From Bacteroidota bacterium (GTDB lineage Bacteria > Bacteroidota > Bacteroidia > 2-12-FULL-35-15), in contig JADKIU010000007.1 in assembly GCA_016722565.1 (NCBI GenBank), forward strand, positions 124,001-188,000: a stretch of 64,000 nucleotides of DNA. The letters run 5' to 3'. Shown here in pieces: positions 35,750 through 45,129 of the stretch. The notes beneath the pieces are model-generated. The model saw only the letters and a list, made by a program, of their open reading frames with translations, did no database searches and was not told the DNA's origin. Position numbers and translations under genes: made by a program. Numbering within the stretch: the first letter of the stretch is position 1; each line of letters starts with the position of its first letter.

Positions 35750-36757
35750 CTAGTTTCTGTATAACCAACTATTTGGTAATACTTTTCGAAGGGAACTCAA
35801 TTCGTTCAACGCATCCTTGCGAGTAAGGAAGTCGCCACAAGACACTACATACAATCCTTTATTGTTTTGACCAATAATCGCAGCATTTAAATTTTGTGCC
35901 TGCAACGATTGAACATATTTCACTGCATTTTCTTCAATTTGAAAACAACCTGCTACTAAATGAAATTTATAATTCAAATTGATTTCATTTTTTACAACTG
36001 CAGTTGTATCTGCAGCAACCATAGTAGTTACAGCAGGCACTTGAATGGTATCGTAAATAATTATTTTCGTAGTTGTGGTATCTTTATTTGCCAACGGAAC
36101 AACATTCGTAGTTGTATTTGCTTCCGGCAACTTCACTTCATTTTTAGCAAACGGATTTAAATTCGAATAATTTACGTTCTTTAAAAGATCCGTTTTTAAA
36201 GGAATCCAAACCATTGCAAACAATAGTGGAAGTGCAACTGCTATGGCAACATAGCGCTTGACATTGCTTTTCTTTTTCTCTGCAGGAATCGGACCTCTGT
36301 CTTTAAATTCTTTTTCAATAATCCGTTTTGCAATTGCATCCCGCTTGATGGCAGGCGAATGGAAAGAAGATAAACCAAATGCATCCAATAAAAAGTTGGT
36401 TGGTGCCGGTTCAAATTGAATATTTTTTTCTACATCTAAATACAAAGTCCCAACCTCATCAATCTTTACTTTCGCACCTTTTTTCAATTGAATATTTACT
36501 TCTTTCACGAAATAATCAATGTATTTTAAGGCTTCGGAATAGGATTTTTTTTCAAAAGTAGCAATTTGATTGGCCAACAAGCCATCGTTGGTTTTCAAAT
36601 TGATATTAAAAACGATGCTTTTTGATGGAGGGGTGAATGTATGTTGAGTCGGATGAATTTTTGCTGGCGCATAATTGGCCACAAACCCACCTAAATCGGG
36701 AACGATTACACAATTGTGGTCGTACAATAATTCACCAATATGTTTTTCTACATTCAT
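35750..36757 (-). CDS. HU-CCDC81 / SPOR domain membrane protein
   Basis: The 335-residue protein has an N-terminal HU-like CCDC81 domain (VEKHIGELLYDHNCVIVPDL to about residue 120), a single transmembrane helix (about 163-183, YVAIAVALPLLFAMVW), a Thr/Val-rich periplasmic linker and a C-terminal SPOR domain (HLVAGCFQIEENAVKYVQSL ... YVVSCGDF). SPOR domains bind denuded peptidoglycan at division sites; the cytoplasmic HU-like part could link this to DNA or the division apparatus (inference). I start at ATG 36757: an ATG five codons earlier lies inside a REP-like repeat. Confidence 0.82.
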   Translation of the reverse strand: MNVEKHIGELLYDHNCVIVPDLGGFVANYAPAKIHPTQHTFTPPSKSIVFNINLKTNDGLLANQIATFEKKSYSEALKYIDYFVKEVNIQLKKGAKVKIDEVGTLYLDVEKNIQFEPAPTNFLLDAFGLSSFHSPAIKRDAIAKRIIEKEFKDRGPIPAEKKKSNVKRYVAIAVALPLLFAMVWIPLKTDLLKNVNYSNLNPFAKNEVKLPEANTTTNVVPLANKDTTTTKIIIYDTIQVPAVTTMVAADTTAVVKNEINLNYKFHLVAGCFQIEENAVKYVQSLQAQNLNAAIIGQNNKGLYVVSCGDFLTRKDALNELSSLRKVLPNSWLYRN

Positions 36758-36767
36758 ACTTTTAATT

Positions 36768-36805
36768 GTCATTTCGAGCTGTCACCCTGAGCGGAGTCGA
36801 AGGGC
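36768..36805. repeat. REP-like interspersed element
   Basis: The sequence contains the recurring pattern GTCACCCTGAGCGGAGTCGA followed by AGGG, a GC-rich imperfect palindrome often seen between genes in Bacteroidota. A related element occurs at 39503-39530. Confidence 0.5.
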
Positions 36806-36829
36806 AAGAAATCTGACTAGGGGGTAAAT

Positions 36830-37567
36830 TTACAAAAATTTAGTGAGTTTTTTAAGGTCATCTGGGGTATCCACTGCAACGCTCTCAAAATCAGTTACCT
36901 CAACATTTATTTTATACCCATTCTCAAGCCAGCGGAGCTGTTCAAGCGATTCAGCCAGCTCCAAATCAGACGGTTTTAAGGCTGTAATTTCTTTCAAAAT
37001 CTGAGTTTGGTAAGCGTATATTCCAATGTGTTTGTAAAATGCGTAACTCTTCAGCCAGTCCTTCATTTCTTTTCCTCGGATATGTGGGATGGTTTGACGG
37101 CTAAATAAAACGGCTTCTTTGTTCTTATTCAAAACTACTTTCGGGATATTCACATTAAACAGCTCTTCATCGGTAGTAATCTTCTTCACTAAGGTTGCAA
37201 TCTGCACCTTGGGAGAGGAAAAGCAAGAAGCCACTAAATCGATCTGTTCGGGACGAATAAAAGGTTCATCGCCTTGAATATTCACCACCACATCTGCGTC
37301 TTTCGAAAACTGCTGAATGGCCTCATAACAGCGATCAGTACCACTTTGATGGTTTTCGCTGGTCATCACCACATTTCCTCCGAATTTCTTCACATGCGAA
37401 GCGATGCGTTCGTCATCCGTTGCAACAACCACATCAGCGAGGAATTTCGACTTTTTTGCTTGCACATATACGCGCTGAATCATGGATTTTCCGCCAATGT
37501 CAATTAACGGTTTGGCCGGGAAACGGGTTGACGCATAACGCGCAGGTATAATTCCGATGATTTTCAT
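36830..37567 (-). CDS. kdsB: 3-deoxy-manno-octulosonate cytidylyltransferase
   Basis: The 245-residue enzyme activates Kdo with CTP for lipopolysaccharide synthesis. It begins MKIIGIIPARYASTRFPAKP, the nucleotide-binding signature, and has VVNIQGDEPFIRPEQID and the IGIYAYQTQIL region of the family. The ATG at 37567 gives the standard N-terminus; 11 more codons upstream would be atypical. Its presence indicates a Gram-negative envelope with Kdo. Confidence 0.93.
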   Translation of the reverse strand: MKIIGIIPARYASTRFPAKPLIDIGGKSMIQRVYVQAKKSKFLADVVVATDDERIASHVKKFGGNVVMTSENHQSGTDRCYEAIQQFSKDADVVVNIQGDEPFIRPEQIDLVASCFSSPKVQIATLVKKITTDEELFNVNIPKVVLNKNKEAVLFSRQTIPHIRGKEMKDWLKSYAFYKHIGIYAYQTQILKEITALKPSDLELAESLEQLRWLENGYKINVEVTDFESVAVDTPDDLKKLTKFL

Positions 37568-37669
37568 TCTAAAATTATTGAATCGTGGATGCCGCAACAT
37601 TCGCTGAGGCGCTACGAATTTACTGAATTAATAAGAAATTCAAGGCCATTTTTTTAGTAAATTCGCTAC

Positions 37670-38521
37670 GTGAAAATTGCAAGAACCATACTCATTGTAT
37701 TAATTGCCGCACTATTTGTTGGCAGCGCTACTCAAAAGAGTACTCCGTCTTGCCGCGAGATTGTGGAGCACATGCTTGACAGCATTAAAAACATTCGGAC
37801 GCAATCCTGCAGCGTAAAAGCGACTGAGCGCATTGGGAAACGCTTTCTGATTGCTCAATCCTACATAAAAATCAATGTAAGTCCGCGTAAAATCTATTTC
37901 CACAGTCCGGAAAAAGGCGCTGAATTACTTTGGGTAGAAGGCAGCAACAAAGGCAATGCAATTGTTCACACGAAATCCATCCCTTTAATGAGTTTTGACT
38001 TGGATCCTTACGGCAGTATCATTCGTAAAGATCAGCACCATACCATCTTTGAGTTGGGAACCTATTATATCGGCACAACAATTGCAAATACCATCCTGAA
38101 AGCACCGAAAGATTTTGATAAACATTTTACGTATGCAGGCACACTTACCTGGAACAATAAAGAATGTTATCAGATCATCATTAGTTATCCGGATTATAAA
38201 TACATTGATTACGTGGTTCAAAAAGGCGAAACCGTTACCAGCATTGCACACAAGCTGAATACCAGCGATTATAAGATTCGTTATAAAAACGACCTGTCCA
38301 GCTATTTTGGAGCCATCAAAACAGGTAAAAAACTGACCATACCTGTTCCCTATTCTAATAAAGCAATCATGTACGTGGATAAAAAAACGTATATCCCGAT
38401 AAGCGTTACTGTATATGATGAAGAAGGCTTATATGAAGCATATGAATTTACCCACATGAGGATTAATCAAACCTTTAAATCCGATGAGTTTTTAAAGAGT
38501 TTTAAGGGCTATGGGTTCTAA
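37670..38521 (+). CDS. DUF1571 protein with LysM domain, paralogue 1
   Basis: Secreted protein of 283 residues starting at GTG 37670 with a short signal peptide (RTILIVLIAALFVGSA). The N-terminal two thirds match a DUF1571-like pattern (VKATERIGKRF, VSPRKIYFHSP, FDLDPYGSIIRKDQHHTIFE). A LysM-like module (VVQKGETVTSIAHKLNTSDY) lies near residues 185-230 inside the domain rather than at the end. It is likely periplasmic. It is the first of two tandem paralogues and diverges from kdsB. Confidence 0.72.
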   Translation: MKIARTILIVLIAALFVGSATQKSTPSCREIVEHMLDSIKNIRTQSCSVKATERIGKRFLIAQSYIKINVSPRKIYFHSPEKGAELLWVEGSNKGNAIVHTKSIPLMSFDLDPYGSIIRKDQHHTIFELGTYYIGTTIANTILKAPKDFDKHFTYAGTLTWNNKECYQIIISYPDYKYIDYVVQKGETVTSIAHKLNTSDYKIRYKNDLSSYFGAIKTGKKLTIPVPYSNKAIMYVDKKTYIPISVTVYDEEGLYEAYEFTHMRINQTFKSDEFLKSFKGYGF

Positions 38522-38596
38522 TAACAACGTGAATCTTAAATTAATTGAACGTTAAATTAAAAATGAGATTATCTTTGCAAACTATTTTATTAAAGC

Positions 38597-39460
38597 ATGT
38601 TATTTAAACCGCGACATATTTTCTTTTTTATTCTGACGAGCACCTGCATTTTGTTTGTGTCGTTTGGTTTTAAAAAAACAGATAACGTATCCAACAATCG
38701 TGAGTTGATTGATAATATTTTTGAAGCGGTTGATAATATTAAAACCATGCGCTTTAACCTTCAATGCAACGAACGCATCAAAGGTAGAATGACCCACTAT
38801 GAGTCAAAAGTAAAATTACAAATCTCTCCACGTAAAGTTTATTTATCCTTAAAAGGTCCGGAAGTATTATGGGTACAAGGACAAAATGGTGGCGATGCAT
38901 TGGTAAATCCTGGAGCATTTCCATACATGAATTTGAATTTAGATCCTTACGGTTCAATTATGCGCAAAGACCAACATCATACAATTCATGAAATGGGCTT
39001 TCAGTACCTGGCAGATATTTTAAAAGACGGAATGAAACGTGCGGGTGATAAGCTGGATAAATACTTTGTTGTGGTAGGTGAAGAAAAATTAAACGGCAGA
39101 AATTGTTATAAACTGGCCATCTCTTTCCCTGATTTTGCTTGGGGAACATACACCGTAAAAAAAGGTGAGAACTTAACAACCATTGCTCGCAAATTAAGAA
39201 TTAGTGAATATATGGTGTTGATGAACAATCCAAAAATAAGCTGGTACAACGATGTAAAAGAAGGACAAATTATTCAAGTACCGAATGCGTATGGTAAGCT
39301 AACGATTTTGTTGATTGACAAAGAGCTATTACTTCCTGTAAGCAATAAAGTATTTGACGATCGTGGTTTATTTGAAACTTACGAATACCATGATTTAGAA
39401 ATTAATACCACCATCCAACCGGAAGAGTTTACAAAAGACTATAAGGATTATAATTTTTAA
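38597..39460 (+). CDS. DUF1571 protein with LysM domain, paralogue 2
   Basis: A 287-residue paralogue of the preceding gene with the same layout: signal peptide, ERIKGRM, ISPRKVYLSLKGPEVLWVQG, LNLDPYGSIMRKDQHHTIHE, then a LysM-like stretch TVKKGENLTTIARKLRISEY, and a closing KDYKDYNF. It is arranged in tandem with a 75-base gap. The shared DPYGSIxRKDQHHTI block is the strongest common motif. Function unknown; LysM suggests peptidoglycan contact. Confidence 0.72.
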   Translation: MLFKPRHIFFFILTSTCILFVSFGFKKTDNVSNNRELIDNIFEAVDNIKTMRFNLQCNERIKGRMTHYESKVKLQISPRKVYLSLKGPEVLWVQGQNGGDALVNPGAFPYMNLNLDPYGSIMRKDQHHTIHEMGFQYLADILKDGMKRAGDKLDKYFVVVGEEKLNGRNCYKLAISFPDFAWGTYTVKKGENLTTIARKLRISEYMVLMNNPKISWYNDVKEGQIIQVPNAYGKLTILLIDKELLLPVSNKVFDDRGLFETYEYHDLEINTTIQPEEFTKDYKDYNF

Positions 39461-39502
39461 GGCGCCTTTTGTTATCGACTCCCCTCGAAGCGACAGGGTA
39501 TC

Positions 39503-39530
39503 ATGTCAGTTCGAGCAGAGTCGAGAACTT
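39503..39530. repeat. REP-like interspersed element, second copy
   Basis: GTCAGTTCGAGCAGAGTCGA and the bases after it follow the same pattern as the element at 36768-36805 (a CGAG / CTCG-rich imperfect palindrome). It lies in the convergent gap between the DUF1571 gene and polA. Confidence 0.45.
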
Positions 39531-39543
39531 TATAACTGAAAGA

Positions 39544-42403
39544 CTAATGTGCCTCCAACCAATTTTTGCCAACACCCATTCCTACTTCCATCGGAACTGT
39601 TAACGAAGGAATTGCATTTTTCATTCTATTTTCGATGATTGGCTTTACAATTTCCAACTCTTCCTTCAACACATCAAACACCAATTCATCATGCACTTGC
39701 AAAAGCATTTTTGATTTTATTCCTTTATCAATAAAATCTTTGTGAATGTTGATCATTGCAATTTTCAACATATCTGCAGCACTTCCTTGAATTGGAGAGT
39801 TGATCGCATTTCGTTCTGCATAACCTCTTACGGTATGGTTACTTGAATTGATATCGCGGAGATATCTTCTTCTTCCCATGATGGTTTCTACATATCCTTT
39901 TTCGCGTGCTTGTTCAATACTTTCATCCATATAGGCTTTGATGCGCGGATATTTTTCAAAGTAATTTTCAATAATCGCTGCGGCTTCTTTTCTTGGGATA
40001 TTTAATCGTTCGGATAATCCGAAAGCAGAAATGCCATAAATAATTCCGAAGTTCACCATCTTCGCATTTCTACGCATATCAGATGTTACTTCTTCCAACG
40101 AAACGTTGTATACTTTTGCAGCTGTAGCTTTGTGAATATCTTGTCCGGATTGAAATGCATCAATCATCCCTTGATCTCTGCTCAACTCAGCAATTACACG
40201 TAATTCAATTTGCGAATAATCGGCTGATAATAATACGTGCTGCTCATCACGAGCAACAAATGCTTTTCTAATTTCACGTCCACGCTCGGTACGAATCGGA
40301 ATGTTTTGAAGATTCGGATTATCGGAGCTCAAACGACCTGTTACGGCTACCACTTGATTATAGGAAGTGTGAATGCGATGTGTATTCGGATTAACTAATT
40401 CGGGTAAGGTGTCTACATAGGTGTTTTTTAATTTTACCAATTCACGGTAATCCAATATCTTCCCTACAATTTCATGTTTCCCTACTAACTTCGCCAAAAC
40501 ATCTTCACCGGTAGCATACTGTCCCGTTTTTGTTTTCTTAGGCTTTTCAGTAATCTGCAAAACATCAAACAATACTTCACCAACTTGTTTCGGAGACGAA
40601 ACATTAAATGCAGATCCACCCAAGTGTTGAATTTCTTTTTCAACTTTCAAAATATCTTTTTCGAGCTCTCCGGAAATTTCTTTCAAGGTATTTTTATCCA
40701 ATGCAATTCCTTCCGACTCCATTGCAGCTAAAACGGGGATGAGAGGAATTTCAATTTCTTCAAATAATTTTTTAGTGGCAGGAGTATTCATCATGTCCTC
40801 AAACTTCGTTTTCAATTGAAGTGTGATATCCGCATCTTCTGCAGCATATTCTTTGATTTCCTCCATCCCTACTTCCCGCATGCTGATTTGTCCTTTCCCT
40901 TTTTTACCAATAAAAGTTTCAATAGAAACAGGAGAATAATTCAAATACGTTTCAGCAAGCACATTCATGTTGTGTCGCATTTCTGGCTGAATCAAGAAAG
41001 TGTGCAACCATCGTATCAAACAATTTCCCTTTCAAATCAATGTTGTATTTTTTCAACACCAATAAATCGTATTTAATATTTTGTCCGATTAACGTTATTT
41101 TTTCATTTTCAAAAACCGACTTAAACTCATTTACAATTTCTTGTGTTTCGGTTTGATTTTCCGGAACAGGAATATAATAGGCTTCTGAGGCTTTGAATGC
41201 GAAAGACATCCCAACCAATTCAGCTGTATGCGCATCCAATCCGGTTGTTTCCGTATCAAAACAAATTTCAGATTGTTGGTTCAACTCAGCAATCAATTGT
41301 GCACGTTTCTCTTTTGTATCAACAAGGTGATATGTATGTTGAACGGTTTGAATGGTAGAATAATTTTTAGGAACATCTTCTTCATCGGCAACTTCAGCAT
41401 ACACTTGCTCATTTGTTGTTTCACCTGCTTCTGATGCTGCACCAAACATATCCATTTGATCCGGATTTGTTTTTTTTACTTTCGGAGCAGGAGTTTTGAT
41501 TGTTTCGGTGGGTGCTGAAAGCGATTCGCCTAATATTTGTTCAGCCAATCTTCTGAACTCCAGTTCTAAAAACAATTCCTTTAGCGCCTCTTTGTTCGGC
41601 TCTTCGATTTCAAGTGCTTTTTCATCCAATTCCACTGGCACATCACAAATGATGGTTGCTAACCATTTTGATTGAATCGCTTTTTCTTTATTAAGTTCTA
41701 CCTTTTCCTTCAGTTTTCCCTTCAGCTTGTCTGTATTTTGAATAAGATTTTCGATCGTCCCAAAATCTTTCACCAGTTGAATAGCCGTCTTCTCTCCTAC
41801 TCCAGGGATTCCCGGAATATTATCCACTTTATCCCCCATTAATCCTAATATGTCTATCAGTTGATCAACATTGAGAATGTCCCATTTTTTACAAACCTCT
41901 GCAACACCCATTATTTCTGCGCCATTTCCTAATCGTGCAGGTTTATAAATAAAAATATTCTCTGATACCAATTGACCATAATCTTTGTCGGGCGTCATCA
42001 TGTAGGTTGTGAATCCTTTTTTCTCTGCCATCTTCGCCAATGTTCCAATCACATCATCCGCTTCATAGCCGGGCATACCAATTACAGGAATATTAAACCC
42101 TTCAATTACTTTAATAATATACGGTATAGCTAAGCGCAAGTCATCCGGCATTTCTTCACGGTTGGCTTTGTATTCTGTAAACTCAATGTGACGTACTGTT
42201 GGTTCGGGAGTATCAAAAACAACGGCAATATGGCTTGGTTTCTCTTTTTTTAAAACCTCCAGCAATGTATTCGTAAATCCTAAAACAGCAGAGGTATTTA
42301 AACCTTTTGAATTGATTCGATGATTGTTTGCAAAAGCGAAATAAGCACGGTAAATCAATGCAAAGGCATCCAGCAAAAAGAGTTTTTTATTGTTATCAGA
42401 CAT
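39544..42403 (-). CDS. polA: DNA polymerase I (frameshifted)
   Basis: A complete PolI split by one frameshift. From ATG 42403: the 5'-nuclease (VVFDTPEPTVRHIEF, PGYEADDVIGTLAKM, GLMGDKVDNIPGIPGVGEKT), then a proofreading-type domain with CFDTETTGLDAHTAEL, so the Asp-x-Glu of the 3'-5' exonuclease is present. At KLFDTMVAHFL the frame must move. The second frame continues IQPEMRHNMNVLAETYL, then the polymerase domain (SADYSQIELRVIAELS, RRNAKMVNFGIIYGIS, LQVHDELVFDV). The break is a T run in CACTTTCTTG (plus-strand 40996-41000); one T fewer restores HFLIQPEM. The two parts give about 952 residues, normal for the family, so this is more likely a sequence error than a true loss. Confidence 0.9.
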
Positions 42404-42484
42404 GTCAATTATAAAATTAGATTGGAGTATAAAAATAGGTCAAATTGCTCAGTTATTACTGAGTGTTTATAAGTATTTCGGAAT

Positions 42485-42513
42485 AAAAAAACCCGGAGGT
42501 TTGCTCCGGGTTT
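42485..42513 (-). terminator. intrinsic terminator after the secreted-protein gene at 42539
   Basis: AAACCCGGAG and CTCCGGGTTT form a 10-bp stem with a 5-base loop (42489-42513), followed on the minus strand by T residues. It lies about 25 bases after the stop of the 42539-43102 gene and before polA, so polA needs its own promoter. Confidence 0.88.
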
Positions 42514-42538
42514 ATACTATTATAAGGATAGAATCTGT

Positions 42539-43102
42539 TTAGTTAGACGATTTATTGTAAGCATTAAATAGCTCTACAATGTTATCGTATTCATATTTTT
42601 TCTCGGCTAATGCTTTCACGATTTCTTCGTTATCCGACATTACTTCTTCAACTTGTTTTTTGAATTTACCCGATTTGATTTTCACAAATTCACCTGATTG
42701 TTTTTCCATATAATAATCAGATTTTACTTTGATATCATTCATTTGCAAAACTTCAATCTGAGATTCATACAAATTCACAGAACCTTTTGACAAACGTTTT
42801 ACAAACACTTGTTCACCATCCACATTGCGGGAAACAAACACAACACCATCCACGCAATACTCCTTAATTTTGGTTGGGTTAAAGGTTTTGATTTCGCCAC
42901 CTTCTTTTTTGCGGTAAGCAGCTTTTGCAAAATTATCGAAATCCCGTTTCGGATTCTTTTTAATTTCCCCTTTTAAGGTGTCGCCATTCAGCATGATTAC
43001 ATAGCCCGGAAAATATTTTGCCTGAGCGGATGCGCTTTTGTTAAAAGCTACAACTATAGCCACCACAACTATAGAGATAGAGAAAATGTTTTTAATTTTC
43101 AT
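42539..43102 (-). CDS. secreted protein of unknown function (187 aa)
   Basis: The N-terminus (IFSISIVVVAIVVAFNKSAS) is a signal peptide cleaved near SAQA. The mature part opens with YFPGYVIMLNGDTLKGEIKK, a pattern I associate with small Bacteroidota exported proteins; the remainder is lysine- and glutamate-rich with a helical C-terminus. Monocistronic, with its own terminator. No function can be assigned. Confidence 0.6.
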   Translation of the reverse strand: MKIKNIFSISIVVVAIVVAFNKSASAQAKYFPGYVIMLNGDTLKGEIKKNPKRDFDNFAKAAYRKKEGGEIKTFNPTKIKEYCVDGVVFVSRNVDGEQVFVKRLSKGSVNLYESQIEVLQMNDIKVKSDYYMEKQSGEFVKIKSGKFKKQVEEVMSDNEEIVKALAEKKYEYDNIVELFNAYNKSSN

Positions 43103-43277
43103 AGTTTAGATTAGAATAAATACCTGTTTTAGCAGCCACAAAATAAGAAGAAATCTCCTACAACAATACCTCAAGTTAAAAACTTTGAACAATTGTTAAC
43201 AACTTATTTCATCCAGAGATGAGCCATAGGCAACGTTATTTTGCAAAAACGCTCTGTAATATTAATAAAATAAGCTG

Positions 43278-43311
43278 TTTTGATTGATGTAACAGCAATT
43301 TTGTAAATTTG
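43278..43311 (+). promoter_or_regulatory. candidate promoter of the L,D-transpeptidase gene
   Basis: TTTTG (43278-43282) precedes TAAATTTG (43304-43311), an exact -7 consensus, by 21 bases. The TTG start codon at 43326 lies 14 bases after the -7 box, so the leader would be very short. Confidence 0.5.
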
Positions 43312-43325
43312 ACAAAAATTCAACC

Positions 43326-45113
43326 TTGAATTCCTACAAACTCTTATTCTTACTTCTTTTCACTTCCATCATTGTTGCTTGCAACAAATGTTCGGAAGAA
43401 CAGCCCAAAGAAATTGTACTCGTTGAAAAGCCAGAAATGGTGAATGAAGAAGTACAAAAATTAATTTCTAAAAAATTAGTCGATGTCGATACTTCAACCA
43501 TTTTGATTGTTGAAAAGGACAGTTTATTCGCTATACAGTTTGTTTCTGATTTTTACAAAAAAAGAAAATTTGAAGTCGCTTTTACAAACAAAGGCATTCT
43601 CACCAATCAAGGCGACACACTCTTGGATGTGATTAAAAATGCTGAAGTATACGGACTCATTCCGGATGATTACCATTATTCTAAAATAGCCTCACTTTTA
43701 GAATCGGCACAAGACAGTGCAACAAAAAAATTTGATGCTGTAAAAATTTCTGATGCCGACCTACTCTTAACGGATGCCTTTTTCACTATGGCCGTGCACA
43801 TCAACAAAGGCAGATTAAATGCTGATAGTTTAACCATAGAATGGAAAGGCAAACAAGTCGACACCAACTTGGTGGAAATATTAAATTCCGTGTTGAAATC
43901 AAATTCCATACGCGCTGCTATCGATTCACTCGAACCGAAAAACAGCTATTATCAAGGGCTCAAACTCGCATTAAAAAACTTTCAATATGAATTTAAAGAT
44001 GTGGATTGGGATAGCATTGCGGATCGAAATTCTGATTCCACAACCTTTATGGCTAGACTAAAAGATCGGCTAATTCAAAGTCATGATTATATCGATGATT
44101 TTACGAACTCCGATTCCATCAAATTATACAGAGCTGCTAAAAACAAGCAGAGTTTTGTGCTCACAGAAACGCTAAAAGATTCTATGAAAATAGTTAAATC
44201 AATTAAGGAGTTTCAATGCAAAAATAATCTAACAGAGGATGGAAAAATAGGCAAGCTCACATTCAAAGCCTTGCAACGCACCAAACAAGACTACATCAAT
44301 CAAATCGCCTTAAACATGGAACGTTGGCGCTGGTCGAGAGTACCCGCTGAAAAACAATACGTATGGGTGAACCTTCCAAAGTATGAAATGATCGTAATCG
44401 AAGACGACACCTTGGTGATGAAATCAAGAGTGATTGTTGGTGCCCCCGACCACCAAACACCCTTATTAAAAAGCACGATTCGCTATTTCTTAATTTATCC
44501 GTATTGGACGGTTCCTTTTAGCATCGCAACCAAAGAAATTTTACCCATTCTAAAACGTGACACTTCCTACTTAAGAAGAAAAAATTTCCAAGTATTGGAT
44601 GGCAACAATCAAGTAGTAGATGCATCCAAAATAAAATGGAAAAAATATACGAAGACGTATTTCCCTTGGCGATTGCGACAAAATATCGGAGAAGACAATT
44701 CGTTAGGGATTTTAAAATTTAATTTTGAAAACAAATATGGTGTATACATGCACGATACAGATAGTAGAAGATTGTTCAACCGTGAAATGCGAGCGATGAG
44801 TCATGGCTGCTGCAGGCTCGAAAAATTTATGGATTTTGCAACTTTCCTAATTCGTGACGACAGTTTAAAATATCCGGTAGATTCCTTGCTGGCAGATACG
44901 GCAAGACCCATTCAAAAATATGTATACATCAAAAAACCGATTGCATTGTACTTCGCTTATTTCACAGCTGAAACTGATGCTTATTGCGAATTGAAATTTT
45001 TTATTGACATGTATAAAAGAGATGAAAAGATGATGCGTGCTTTGAGAAGAGGGAGAAAGGGAATGCTAATTGAAAACAAAAAATCCAATCCTGAAGGAGT
45101 TAAATCTCAATAA
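43326..45113 (+). CDS. L,D-transpeptidase (YcbB/LdtD-like lipoprotein)
   Basis: A 595-residue protein starting at TTG 43326 with a lipoprotein signal (LLLFTSIIVACNK, Cys at about 19). A peptidoglycan-binding-like module (KSIKEFQCKNNLTEDGKIGK, near 300) precedes the YkuD catalytic domain. The catalytic motif is MSHGCCRLEKF, with YMHDT upstream providing the conserved His. It would form 3-3 peptidoglycan cross-links in the periplasm. The layout (scaffold, PG-binding, YkuD) matches YcbB-type enzymes. An internal ATG would delete the lipobox, so the TTG start is preferred. Confidence 0.88.
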   Translation: MNSYKLLFLLLFTSIIVACNKCSEEQPKEIVLVEKPEMVNEEVQKLISKKLVDVDTSTILIVEKDSLFAIQFVSDFYKKRKFEVAFTNKGILTNQGDTLLDVIKNAEVYGLIPDDYHYSKIASLLESAQDSATKKFDAVKISDADLLLTDAFFTMAVHINKGRLNADSLTIEWKGKQVDTNLVEILNSVLKSNSIRAAIDSLEPKNSYYQGLKLALKNFQYEFKDVDWDSIADRNSDSTTFMARLKDRLIQSHDYIDDFTNSDSIKLYRAAKNKQSFVLTETLKDSMKIVKSIKEFQCKNNLTEDGKIGKLTFKALQRTKQDYINQIALNMERWRWSRVPAEKQYVWVNLPKYEMIVIEDDTLVMKSRVIVGAPDHQTPLLKSTIRYFLIYPYWTVPFSIATKEILPILKRDTSYLRRKNFQVLDGNNQVVDASKIKWKKYTKTYFPWRLRQNIGEDNSLGILKFNFENKYGVYMHDTDSRRLFNREMRAMSHGCCRLEKFMDFATFLIRDDSLKYPVDSLLADTARPIQKYVYIKKPIALYFAYFTAETDAYCELKFFIDMYKRDEKMMRALRRGRKGMLIENKKSNPEGVKSQ

Positions 45114-45129
45114 AAATAGCATTCCTCAA

